A stretch of DNA of 9,951 nucleotides, taken from CAYLPU01 sp964385635. Lineage in GTDB: Bacteria; Chloroflexota; Anaerolineae; B4-G1. The number at the start of each line of letters is the position of its first letter. The first letter of the stretch is position 1. Shown piece by piece: positions 1 to 5,462 of this stretch. The DNA is taken from assembly GCA_964385635.1 (NCBI GenBank), contig CAYLPU010000148.1, forward strand, positions 1 through 9,951. The letters run 5' to 3'. The notes under the pieces are model-generated. The model made no database searches. It was not told the origin of the DNA and saw only the letters and a program-made list of their open reading frames with translations. A program made the position numbers and the translations under genes.

Positions 1-329
1 GGGAAATCGAATGACTGTTCGAGTGGTTACCCCGGATTATTGAGAAGATACGTCAAAACGATCAAGCGGCGCTGTTACGGAATCCTCCGGGTCACAACTC
101 TATTCCAACGTCTTTACCTTGACCTTGAAGGCTATCGCCGATTTGCCTAATCGGAGTACCCCCATATGTGGCCTTTCCACGCGAAATCCCAAAGAGCCAT
201 CATTGTTTCTGAAAAGAGGTTCACCCAGCCGAGAGGGCGGCCCAAGTTGTGGTAGGCCGGGGCCTCCCAACCCCGGCCTCCGCTATCGAAGAGGATGGGC
301 GGTTGCGCGCATGAATCGTCGCTCGTGTC
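1..329. other. Left-edge stretch without a convincing gene
   Basis: No complete gene can be supported here. Two short protein-like open stretches exist. One is on the plus strand at 15-122, preceded by an in-frame stop and containing LFEWLPRIIEKIRQNDQAAL. The other is on the minus strand, ending at a TAG at 100-102 and containing RVERPHMGVLRLGKSAIAFK. They overlap, so at most one can be real. Neither has a start with a ribosome binding site and I recognise neither family. They may be debris of a lost gene, in keeping with the decayed genes to the right. A GC-rich hairpin lies at 254-279. Confidence 0.4.
254..279. repeat. GC-rich inverted repeat (hairpin)
   Basis: The arm AGGCCGGGG (254-262) is followed by an 8-nt loop and the exact complement CCCCGGCCT (271-279). 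There is no T-run on either side in either direction, so it is not a typical Rho-independent terminator. It lies about 50 nt past the stop of the minus-strand primase-like gene and could protect that mRNA's 3' end. A dispersed REP-like palindrome is equally possible. Confidence 0.6.
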
Positions 330-1583
330 TCAGACTAGCTCCATCGCCCACCGGCGAAAGCGCTCCTGCCCGTCCTGCTGTTTTGCCAGATCCGCGATGC
401 TGTCTGCGCCCTCCGGCAACCGGACGACACTCCCGCGGCCGATCTCTTCCCTCCATTGCCTGACGCCAGGGCCGTCGACGTAGTACAGGGACTCTCTGGC
501 TGCGATGTCGTCCGCTCCGTTTCCGATAGGGACGTCTTGGACCGCCACCCCCTGGAAGCCCCACTCCCACAGCGTCGCGCAGTCAGCCAGATCCCATACG
601 ACGAACAGAGGGCCTGTAGTGGCGGGCAGCACCAGGCCGTACACGGGCATGGGAGGCTCCTCAACCAGCTTGTGGAAGGCGCCCTCACCGCCTTCCTCTT
701 GGGCCAGGTCGTTTGCGTCCTCCACGTTCCGCGGTAGCTGGAGAACACGACCACGGCCGATCGCTTCCCGCCATCGGGCCGCGGCGTGGAGGCCAGCAGC
801 GTTGTTGTCGGCGACGTATACCACGTCCTCCGACTTACCCAGACGAACCGCGTCCTTTTCCTTGATCGAGGTTCCAAGCGTTGCGACTGCCTGGTACCCC
901 CATTGCCGGAGGGTGATGTAGTCGAAGAAGCCCTCGACCACAAACACGGGGCGCGAGGGGTCGAACCGCGCCAGGCCGTAGACGGGCCTGGGTAGTCCGG
1001 GAAGAAACAGGTACTTGAGCCGTGCTTTGCCGTCGAGAGCCCGCCCGGCCACGTGGATCACCCGACCGGCGCGGTTCCGCTCGACGAAGATGATGCGACC
1101 GGCGAAGAACTCCCACGTCCGCCCGTCCTGGCGACGCAGCAGCCCGACACCCTCCGCGTGTGCCGGGTCGCTGCGCAGGTAGCGCAGCGCGGGAGAGAGC
1201 ATGGCGACGGAGCAGTAGCCAACCCTTCGGCTCCGCTGAGGACAGGCCCTTCGGCTGTGCTCCCCTCGGCTATGCTCGGGGCAGGCAGGGCAAGGCTGGA
1301 ACTCCTGGATGGCCTCGACGGTCAACCCTCGCCCCAGCAGGTATCCATACAGGGAATCGGCTCCCTTGGGGTCGGCGACCAGCGTCGTGTGGTAGACGCG
1401 GGCGGCCAGGTCGAGGGCTTCCGTCCCTTCGGGACTCAGGGCAGGCTCGGCGCGATTGAGTTTGCGCGGGGGGCGGGGCCGTAAAACGTGACGGCAAAAC
1501 AGTCGTCCAAGTCCTCCAGGTGTGGCTCCGCCAGCCCGTGCTCGCACATCAGGCAGCGCATGCGTGCGATGCCGGTGCCCCAC
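330..1583 (-). CDS. DnaG-type primase core / TOPRIM protein, N-terminally truncated, probably decaying
   Basis: The reading frame is open for 417 codons. After about 40 residues that are only an out-of-frame reading of the neighbouring regulator fragment, it matches bacterial primase: a helical stretch (YLLGRGLTVEAIQEF), the RNA-polymerase-like core (FFAGRIIFVERN, then VAGRALDGKARLKYL) and a TOPRIM domain (VFVVEGFFDYITLRQWGYQA, then VYVADNNAAG). The glutamate of VVEG is present, but the usual second metal-binding aspartate of DxD is Asn. A second TOPRIM-like unit follows (PVYGLVLPATTG, LFVVWDLAD, YYVDGPG) in which the catalytic Glu is lost. The CHC2 zinc-finger domain is absent. A repeat-derived insertion (about 1221-1300) interrupts the core in frame. 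The formal start is a GTG at 1583 with no good ribosome binding site. It was probably a mobile-element primase; activity is doubtful. Confidence 0.72.
   Translation of the reverse strand: MGHRHRTHALPDVRARAGGATPGGLGRLFCRHVLRPRPPRKLNRAEPALSPEGTEALDLAARVYHTTLVADPKGADSLYGYLLGRGLTVEAIQEFQPCPACPEHSRGEHSRRACPQRSRRVGYCSVAMLSPALRYLRSDPAHAEGVGLLRRQDGRTWEFFAGRIIFVERNRAGRVIHVAGRALDGKARLKYLFLPGLPRPVYGLARFDPSRPVFVVEGFFDYITLRQWGYQAVATLGTSIKEKDAVRLGKSEDVVYVADNNAAGLHAAARWREAIGRGRVLQLPRNVEDANDLAQEEGGEGAFHKLVEEPPMPVYGLVLPATTGPLFVVWDLADCATLWEWGFQGVAVQDVPIGNGADDIAARESLYYVDGPGVRQWREEIGRGSVVRLPEGADSIADLAKQQDGQERFRRWAMELV
1221..1300. repeat. Intragenic palindromic-repeat insertion
   Basis: On the minus strand this stretch contains three near-copies of a roughly 16-nt unit of the form GAGCANAGCCGAAGGG (plus coordinates about 1263-1277, 1247-1262 and 1223-1238). 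It is translated in the primase frame as Cys/Ser/Arg-rich sequence (CPEHSRGEHSRRACPQRSRR). This interrupts the expected primase text between AIQEF and VGYCS without breaking the frame. A shorter related copy seems to lie at about 1418-1450, where another minus frame reads SRRACPESRRDGS, at the junction with the neighbouring regulator fragment. Such dispersed elements that insert in coding sequence without frameshifting are known from several bacterial lineages; the exact family is inferred. Confidence 0.6.
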
Positions 1584-1584
1584 T
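1474..1584. repeat. Direct repeat, copy 1 (111 bp)
   Basis: This segment matches 3007-3117 with about seven mismatches by eye (about 94% identity) and no gaps. It encodes the WGTGIARM...FAVTFYGP part of the regulator family on the minus strand. Sequence similarity ends abruptly at both sides, at the primase junction on the left and after CCCCACT on the right. Confidence 0.85.
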
Positions 1585-1890
1585 TCTCGATGTAGAAGAT
1601 GTCGTACAGATAGTTGGCGATGAGGTGGTTGCGCAGGACGTGCTGGCGCTCGATGTTGGCCAGCGTCACGCCTGGCGGTAGCCCGCCGGGGCTGTTGACC
1701 TCAATGCGATCGGCAAAGACCATAATGCGCACGCTGGCCCCTGCGATGCGATGTCGCGGTGACAGACGGCGTTGCAGACCGCCTCGCGGATGGCCTCGTA
1801 GGGATACTCGGTCACCTCGTGACGGCGAAAGCCAACCACCCTGGCAGTGCCAGGCGGGTGTTGCGGCGGATGAACTGTTCCTGTCATACG
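1476..1890 (-). pseudogene. Remnant of AlbA/Schlafen-type ATP-binding transcriptional regulator, HATPase_c_4 part
   Basis: Three pieces in different frames join into one protein. EQFIRRNTRLA comes first. VVGFRRHEVTEYPYEAIREA, continuing NAVCHRDIASQG, follows. The third is VRIMVFADRIEVNSPGGLPP through EKWGTGIARM to CFAVTFYGP. This is the characteristic C-terminal half of the RecG-like/AlbA_2 putative regulator family. Frame changes lie near 1845 and in the C-run at about 1736-1741 (a likely one-base loss). The DNA-binding AlbA N-terminus and the C-terminal winged helix are both missing. At its 3' end it runs straight into the primase-like frame near 1475, marking a recombination junction. It is a dead fragment. 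Confidence 0.78.
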
Positions 1891-1901
1891 GCCCTGTCAG
1901 A

Positions 1902-2249
1902 TCACACGTCCGCTTTGCCTGAACCGGCGATCGCCTTTCTGAGACAGTCTACAATCCCCTGCCAGTCCCGCTCGGAACAATGACCAATGTGGGTGGCTGC
2001 GGTGGCTGGCAGCGTCGCCAGGAAGGTACGGAATGCGGATGGGCGATATAGCCCCTCTTTAGCCCAGTCCTCCAACAGATAATCGGTGGGGGCCGTTGCT
2101 CTTTGAATCTGCGAGGTCACAATGCCCACAATCACGTCAGGGCGGTGTTGGTGATACGTGGAACTGGAGACCACAATTGCCGGCCGGCGTTTGACACCCT
2201 TCACGCCAGGGAAGTCAATCGTCACGATGTCACCTGCTCGTAAAGTCAC
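1902..2249 (-). CDS. MazF/PemK-like endoribonuclease toxin
   Basis: A 115-residue protein starting at GTG 2249 (VTLRAGDIVTIDFPGVKG). It shows the MazF/PemK fold signature: an N-terminal GDIV beta strand, the KRRPAIVVSSS strand and loop, then VIVGIVTSQ. The length is typical of the family. MazF-type toxins are cytoplasmic ribonucleases that cut single-stranded RNA at short motifs; the target here cannot be read from sequence. The GTG overlaps the TGA of the antitoxin gene (GTGA, 2246-2249), which implies translational coupling and supports this start over upstream in-frame codons. It appears intact despite the decayed genes on both sides. Confidence 0.88.
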   Translation of the reverse strand: MTLRAGDIVTIDFPGVKGVKRRPAIVVSSSTYHQHRPDVIVGIVTSQIQRATAPTDYLLEDWAKEGLYRPSAFRTFLATLPATAATHIGHCSERDWQGIVDCLRKAIAGSGKADV

Positions 2250-2470
2250 TGCGCCTGCCCCCACAGTGATTGAGCCGCATACGCCAGCGATGCCCGCGTC
2301 AAATCGGTGTAGTCCTCCTCGCTCCACACGTCACTTTCATCTACGATCCATGTCGTAGGGCCACTCATCAGGTCATCCATCACCAGTTTTACCAGTCGCA
2401 GACGTTCAATGACAGGCAGGTTTTTCACGCCTGTTTCGTAAATCTGCAGGGCAGCCCCTGTCGTTTGCAT
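2246..2470 (-). CDS. Small antitoxin partner of the MazF-like toxin
   Basis: A 74-residue protein beginning MQTTGAALQIYETGVKNLPV. It has a helical first half (ERLRLVKLVMDDL) and an acidic second half (DESDVWSEEDYTDLTRASL), the layout of an antitoxin with a structured N-terminus and a toxin-wrapping acidic C-terminus. The start ATG at 2468-2470 is preceded by GGAGGAGG at good spacing, which decides it over longer readings. No classical AbrB-like MazE motif is visible. It resembles small proteins often found beside MazF genes in Cyanobacteria and Chloroflexota, so the family assignment is by context. It lies upstream of the toxin and overlaps it by four bases, the usual order for autoregulated type II modules. 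Confidence 0.75.
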   Translation of the reverse strand: MQTTGAALQIYETGVKNLPVIERLRLVKLVMDDLMSGPTTWIVDESDVWSEEDYTDLTRASLAYAAQSLWGQAQ

Positions 2471-2565
2471 TACACATCCTCCTCCAGTGGCAAATCTCAT
2501 CCGGGAAGAGTGCCTCCATAATATACCATATCGCCAAACCTCGCGCCGGCACCGCCTCGCCGTCA

Positions 2566-2594
2566 ATTATATCCCAAACCTGCGGTTGAAGCAA
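2566..2594 (-). promoter_or_regulatory. Sigma-70-like promoter for the toxin-antitoxin operon
   Basis: Reading the minus strand, TTGCTT (2589-2594) and TATAAT (2566-2571) are separated by exactly 17 nt. Transcription would start near 2559, giving a leader of roughly 90 nt before the antitoxin ATG at 2470. The -10 box is a perfect consensus and the -35 box is partial. Confidence 0.55.
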
Positions 2595-2816
2595 CACGAC
2601 CATAGTTTGCGCACGCCTCCGGGTGAGCAGGCGCACGACACAAAAAAGGGATCAGTCATAACCATTTCTGGAAACACCCCTCGTCGTGAACAGGTAACTT
2701 CTGCTTGCAATTATACACCTGTTTCACAATTCCACACAACTCAAGAGCGTATCCCAAATCACAACTCCGCCAATTTGCGCCCCACGTTACGCTACATCGG
2801 TAGCCGTTGCGCCCCA
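2595..2816. other. AT-richer gene-free stretch with an inverted repeat and a second promoter-like site
   Basis: No coding region is supported here; the open frames lack ribosome binding sites and family resemblance. It holds an inverted repeat, GTGAACAGGT (2686-2695) against ACCTGTTTCAC (2717-2727), with one extra base in the second arm. On the minus strand a perfect TATAAT (2710-2715) sits between the arms, with TTGTGT (2734-2739) 18 nt upstream. This arrangement could be a repressible promoter. Its leader to the antitoxin would be over 200 nt, so its target is uncertain. Confidence 0.4.
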
Positions 2817-3119
2817 TCAGACCGCCCGGTAGCGTGTTCCTCTGCCGATTCCTTTGACCCTTACCCACCCTGTTTTCACTAAAGCCTGCAAATCTCTGGA
2901 GGCGGTGTTCCTGGACACATTGAACAATTGCCGGTAATCCGCGTTGCTCAACTCCTGGCCTTCATTAACCATCAACCTTCCGGGATCAGATCCAGGATAC
3001 GGTCGCCGGGGCCGTAAAACGTGACGGCAAAACAGTCGTCCAAGTCCTACAGGTGTGGCTCCGCCAGCCCGTGCTCGCGCATCAGGCGGCGCATCCGGGC
3101 AATACCGGTGCCCCACTGT
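2817..3119 (-). pseudogene. C-terminal fragment of AlbA-type ATP-binding regulator with winged helix
   Basis: The minus strand reads WGTGIARMRRLMREHGLAEP, then an in-frame TAG where copy 1 has GAG (Glu), then DLDDCFAVTFYGPGDRILDL, continuing IPEG. The frame then changes to LMVNEGQELSNADYRQLF through VSRNTASRDLQALVKTGWV to GRGTRYRAV. The last part is the C-terminal winged-helix domain of the same regulator family (compare the VSR-TA-RDL-LV-G motif). One nonsense mutation and one frameshift make it nonfunctional. It overlaps the other fragment only over the shared 111 bp, so it is a second copy and not the missing half of a single interrupted gene. Confidence 0.78.
3007..3117. repeat. Direct repeat, copy 2 (111 bp)
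   Basis: Partner of the segment at 1474-1584. The copies have the same orientation and lie about 1.5 kb apart, with the toxin-antitoxin cassette between them. This copy carries the nonsense change in CTACAG (minus CTG TAG). Confidence 0.85.
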
Positions 3120-3165
3120 GTCTCCACCCTGTCTATGTGTCGTTTGACTATATGATGTTTGGCTA

Positions 3166-3194
3166 TTGACAAGTTACACATAGTGTGGTATACT
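3166..3194 (+). promoter_or_regulatory. Strong sigma-70-like promoter of the PadR/metallocluster operon
   Basis: TTGACA (3166-3171, perfect consensus) and TATACT (3189-3194) are separated by exactly 17 nt, and TGG immediately before the -10 makes it an extended -10 promoter. It is the best promoter in the window and lies about 50 nt upstream of the PadR start codon, at the divergence point between minus-strand and plus-strand genes. Confidence 0.8.
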
Positions 3195-3197
3195 ATG
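3179..3197. promoter_or_regulatory. Palindrome over the -10 box, candidate PadR operator
   Basis: CATAGT (3179-3184), 7 nt, then ACTATG (3192-3197) is a perfect inverted repeat covering the -10 hexamer. A larger repeat, CTATGTGT (3133-3140) against ACACATAG (3176-3183), brackets the -35. PadR dimers bind dyads of comparable size and often repress their own promoters, so autoregulation from this site is a reasonable inference. Confidence 0.5.
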
Positions 3198-3242
3198 GTT
3201 GCTTGAGGCAGAGTTTGGTGGTCCCGTAAGGAAGGAAGACGG

Positions 3243-3626
3243 ATGCGAGGACGGGGTTACAGGAGGCGAACACGTGGTCGCCGGACGGTGCGGATGCTGG
3301 AACCAGCACTACTCTTACTTCTGCACCACGGCCCGGCCCACGGCTACACTCTCCTGGAACAGTTGAGAGAGTTTGGCCTGGGGGACCTGAACCCCAGTGC
3401 GGTCTACCGGGTGCTGCGAGACATGGAGGCAAAAGAGTGGGTCACTTCGACCTGGGACGAGGAACAGACGCAGGGACCGCCCCGACGGGTCTATCGCTTC
3501 ACCGCCCTGGGGGATGAGGTGTTGGCCCTATGGATGCAGGATCTGATGGAGAGCAGAAGGAAGGTCGATTATCTCTTGGGAGCCTACCGCCGCCACATAG
3601 GGGAGGGTGAGGGTGAGCATGATTGA
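3243..3626 (+). CDS. PadR family transcriptional regulator
   Basis: A 127-residue protein with the PadR winged helix. MLEPALLLLLHHGPAHGYTL (18-37) is helix 1 and the turn, LNPSAVYRVLRDMEAKEWV (49-67) is the recognition region, and GPPRRVYRFTALG (78-90) is the wing. A short C-terminal helix (about 95-120) serves dimerisation. The N-terminus is unusually basic (RGRGYRRRTRGRR), which may add DNA contacts. The ATG at 3243 has AAGGAAGGA six to seven bases upstream. As first gene of the plus-strand cluster, behind a strong promoter with an overlapping palindrome, it is probably the cluster's autoregulated repressor. The ligand or signal is unknown; PadR proteins sense varied small molecules. Confidence 0.95.
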   Translation: MRGRGYRRRTRGRRTVRMLEPALLLLLHHGPAHGYTLLEQLREFGLGDLNPSAVYRVLRDMEAKEWVTSTWDEEQTQGPPRRVYRFTALGDEVLALWMQDLMESRRKVDYLLGAYRRHIGEGEGEHD

Positions 3627-3676
3627 AACACTGGTGATTTTAGCGTACGATTGACAACGAAAAGGAGATGAGTGAT

Positions 3677-3934
3677 ATGCCAAGATTTGATGGAACGGGG
3701 CCGCGAGGCCAGGGTCCGATGACCGGACGCGGCGAGGGGTACTGCGCAATGGTGCTTCCTGAATCGGGGCAAGCACCCGATGGTTATGCCGGGTTGCAGG
3801 GCACGCCTGCGCGCCTGGGGGTGCCGGCCGCCCGGCCCGCGCTCGGGGCCCGCTTCGCCCGCTGGCTGCGTCCGGCGATGCGGCGTGGACGCGCGTTCGG
3901 CCGTGGACGAGGCCGCCGGTTCGCCCGGTGGTAA
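3677..3934 (+). CDS. DUF5320-like small Cys/Gly/Arg-rich protein (paralog 1)
   Basis: An 85-residue protein starting MPRFDGTGPRGQGPMTGRGE and continuing to GYC, with the single Cys at position 23. This N-terminal signature (MP-x-x-DGTGP-x-G-x-GPMTG...GYC) defines the DUF5320-like family. The rest is Ala/Arg/Gly-rich and ends GRGRGRRFARW. No membrane segment or signal peptide is seen. The chosen ATG (3677) has AAAGGAG nine bases upstream; the earlier in-frame ATG at 3668 sits on top of that site and is unlikely. The function is unknown. The family commonly neighbours NifX-like proteins and ferredoxins, suggesting a role in metal-cluster handling. It is the first of three tandem paralogs. Confidence 0.88.
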   Translation: MPRFDGTGPRGQGPMTGRGEGYCAMVLPESGQAPDGYAGLQGTPARLGVPAARPALGARFARWLRPAMRRGRAFGRGRGRRFARW

Positions 3935-3976
3935 GTTGTAGTACGTCGGTGAGAGTGATAGAAGGAGGTGAGTGAC

Positions 3977-4234
3977 ATGCCAGGATTTGATGGAACTGGA
4001 CCGGCCGGAATGGGACCGATGACTGGCGGAGCACAGGGGTGGTGCAACTCGTATAGCCCCATGTATGCTGGCTACGGTCCATACCGTACACCCTATCCGC
4101 CTCCGGTGCGGCCGTACTATGGAGGCTATGCGCGGCCCTTCGGCCTCGGTCGCCCTCGCTGGGGACTGGGCCGGGGCCTCTGGGGGCGAGGCCGGAGAGG
4201 CTGGGGCCGTGGTGGGGGTCGTGGACGGTGGTAG
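3977..4234 (+). CDS. DUF5320-like small Cys/Gly/Arg-rich protein (paralog 2)
   Basis: An 85-residue protein, the same length as the first paralog, starting MPGFDGTGPAGMGPMTGGAQ and reaching WC with the single Cys again at position 23. The middle is Tyr/Pro-rich (YGPYRTPYPPPVRPYYGGY) and the end is Gly/Arg/Trp-rich (RGWGRGGGRGRW). GGAGGTGA lies five bases before the ATG at 3977; an in-frame GTG at 3968 is part of that ribosome binding site. The gap from paralog 1 is 42 nt, consistent with one transcript. The low-complexity body suggests a disordered protein. The function is unknown and the call rests on the N-terminal signature. Confidence 0.88.
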   Translation: MPGFDGTGPAGMGPMTGGAQGWCNSYSPMYAGYGPYRTPYPPPVRPYYGGYARPFGLGRPRWGLGRGLWGRGRRGWGRGGGRGRW

Positions 4235-4289
4235 TAGAGACAGTATCAGTCGCAATGAGTGAAATACTTTTAGAGAGGAGGTGAACGAG

Positions 4290-4703
4290 ATGCCAGCAGG
4301 AAATGGAACTGGTCCGAGGGGAATGGGACCGATGACAGGTCGAGGGGCCGGCTACTGCGCTGGCTCCGGCATGCCCGGCTACGCGAACCCGGTTTCCGGG
4401 CGTGGCTTCGGCATGGGCTGGGGCCGTGGCGGGGGCCGCGGCGGCGGTTGGCGCTGGCGAAACCAGTACTACGCCACCGGAATGCCCGGCTGGGCCCGCT
4501 TCGGGTATGAGCCAGCATGGGGTGCGCCGCCGGCTCAGGCGTATGGCCCTTATGGTGCGCCGCCGGCTCAAGCGTATGGCCCTTACGCCGCGCCGCCGAC
4601 CCCGGAGCAGGAGACCGAGTTCCTCAAGACGCAGGCTGAGTGGCTGAAGGAGCAACTGGACGCCATCAGCCAGCGCATCGCGGAACTTGAGCAAGAGAAG
4701 TAG
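4290..4703 (+). CDS. DUF5320-like protein with C-terminal coiled coil (paralog 3)
   Basis: A 137-residue protein with the family signature MPAGNGTGPRGMGPMTGRGA through GYC (Cys23), then a Gly/Arg/Trp-rich stretch (about 37-57). Next come two exact 11-residue repeats GAPPAQAYGPY (78-99, DNA 4521-4586). The end is a heptad-like helix, about 104-137 (FLKTQAEWLKEQLDAISQRI). The helix is the normal ending of longer DUF5320 proteins and is missing from the two shorter paralogs. GAGGAGGTGA precedes the ATG at 4290. The helix probably mediates dimerisation or binding to the NifX-like proteins, which end in a similar helix. The function is unknown. Confidence 0.9.
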   Translation: MPAGNGTGPRGMGPMTGRGAGYCAGSGMPGYANPVSGRGFGMGWGRGGGRGGGWRWRNQYYATGMPGWARFGYEPAWGAPPAQAYGPYGAPPAQAYGPYAAPPTPEQETEFLKTQAEWLKEQLDAISQRIAELEQEK

Positions 4704-4850
4704 CCGCGTCAAGCGGCGGAATGCGTCGGGGCGGGTGACGTTGCCATTACACTTCGCCACCCGCCCCGCTGCCCTAACCGGGTGAGGGGCCTGCAGGGCT
4801 CCCCACCCAGTGGACAAATCTGATTATACCTTTCAACAGGAGGAATGCAA
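4704..4850. other. Intergenic segment with nested hairpins before the NifX-like genes
   Basis: A small hairpin GCCGC-gtcaa-GCGGC (4703-4717) overlaps the last bases of the preceding gene. It is followed by a strong 11-bp stem, CGGGGCGGGTG (4727-4737) with CACCCGCCCCG (4758-4768), and a 20-nt loop. No T-run follows, so a classical terminator is unlikely; an RNA-processing or stability element, or a Rho-related site, is possible. TGATTATAC (4821-4829) resembles an extended -10 but has no matching -35. This is the longest gap inside the plus-strand cluster and may separate two expression levels. Confidence 0.5.
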
Positions 4851-5459
4851 ATGAGAATAGTCGTCACAGCCAACGGCGCAGACCTGAACGCGCCGGCCAG
4901 CCCGGTCTTCGGGCGCTGTCCTGCGTACGTCTTCGTGGACACGGAGACGATGGAGTTCGAGGCCGTGGAGAATCCGGCGATAGCCGCTCCCGGCGGGGCG
5001 GGCATCCAGGCGGCCCAGTTTGTCATTGAGCGCGGAGCGCAGGCAGTCGTGACCGGCAACATGGGTCCTAACGCCTTCAACGTCTTCCAGTCCGCCAATG
5101 TGCCCATCTACCGTTTCGGGGGCGGGACAGTGCGTGAGGCGGTCGAGGCGTACAAGGCGGGCGGACTTCAGTCCGTCGGCGGCGCCAACGTCCAGGCTGG
5201 AATGGGTATGGGTCGTGGCATGGGCATGGGGCGAGGTATGGGCATGGGCCGTGGCATGGGTATGGGGCGAGGTATGGGCATGGGCCGCAGTGCGGGTGGG
5301 GCTTTCCCCCCGACACCACCTCCGTCTCCGATGGCCACCGCCAGCCCGGCCCCTTCCCGCGAAGATGAGATGGCGTCTCTAAAGGATATGGCCAGCGGGT
5401 TGCGCAATCAACTGGCCGAGGTGCTAGAGCGACTCGACCGGTTGGAAAAGGGAGAATGA
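4851..5459 (+). CDS. NifX/NifB-like dinitrogenase-cofactor-binding family protein with Gly-Met repeat
   Basis: A 202-residue protein. Residues 1-110 form the Nitro_FeMo-Co domain: MRIVVTANGADL, then SPVFGRCPAYVFVD (FGRCP at 20-24), AVVTGNMGPNAF and a final REAVEAYKAGGL helix. Nitrogenase relatives bind FeMo-cofactor precursors, but stand-alone homologs occur widely in anaerobes without nitrogenase and no nif structural genes are seen here. Residues 117-146 are five GMGMGR repeats, followed by a Pro-rich linker and a C-terminal coiled coil (LRNQLAEVLERLDRLEKGE). AGGAGG seven bases before ATG 4851 decides the start over the ATG at 4845. The next gene starts 3 nt downstream and encodes a related protein. 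Confidence 0.92.
   Translation: MRIVVTANGADLNAPASPVFGRCPAYVFVDTETMEFEAVENPAIAAPGGAGIQAAQFVIERGAQAVVTGNMGPNAFNVFQSANVPIYRFGGGTVREAVEAYKAGGLQSVGGANVQAGMGMGRGMGMGRGMGMGRGMGMGRGMGMGRSAGGAFPPTPPPSPMATASPAPSREDEMASLKDMASGLRNQLAEVLERLDRLEKGE
5199..5288 (+). repeat. 18-bp tandem repeat, five units, coding for GMGMGR
   Basis: There are five uninterrupted 18-bp units, each encoding GMGMGR with synonymous variation only at third positions. Units 2-3 and 4-5 differ at just two positions, pointing to a secondary 36-bp duplication. The array stays in frame and is bounded by unique sequence on both sides. Confidence 0.95.
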
Positions 5460-5462
5460 ATA

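Noticed and set aside
1902..2327. Longer MazF-like start at 2327
   Set aside because: The extra 26 residues have no family counterpart and overlap the antitoxin reading frame. The GTG at 2249, overlapping the antitoxin stop, gives the normal MazF length.
2656..2868. Minus-strand open frame of 70 codons between the antitoxin and the regulator fragment
   Set aside because: It has no ribosome binding site and no recognisable protein character, and it overlaps the genuine winged-helix remnant in a different frame.
3619..3654. 11-residue ORF (MIETLVILAYD) overlapping the end of PadR
   Set aside because: It is too short to support, has no family, and could easily occur by chance. The ribosome binding site-like GAGGGTGAG is part of the PadR coding repeat of Gly/Glu codons.
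3528..4817. Long minus-strand open frame (429 codons) opposite the three DUF5320 genes
   Set aside because: It is antisense to three genes with clear family signatures and ribosome binding sites. Its translation is low-complexity Pro/Ser/Arg/His with no domain and arises from GC-rich codon structure on the plus strand.
5199..5288. Possible CRISPR-like array
   Set aside because: The 18-bp units are directly adjacent with no spacers and lie in frame within a protein-coding gene; this is a coding tandem repeat.
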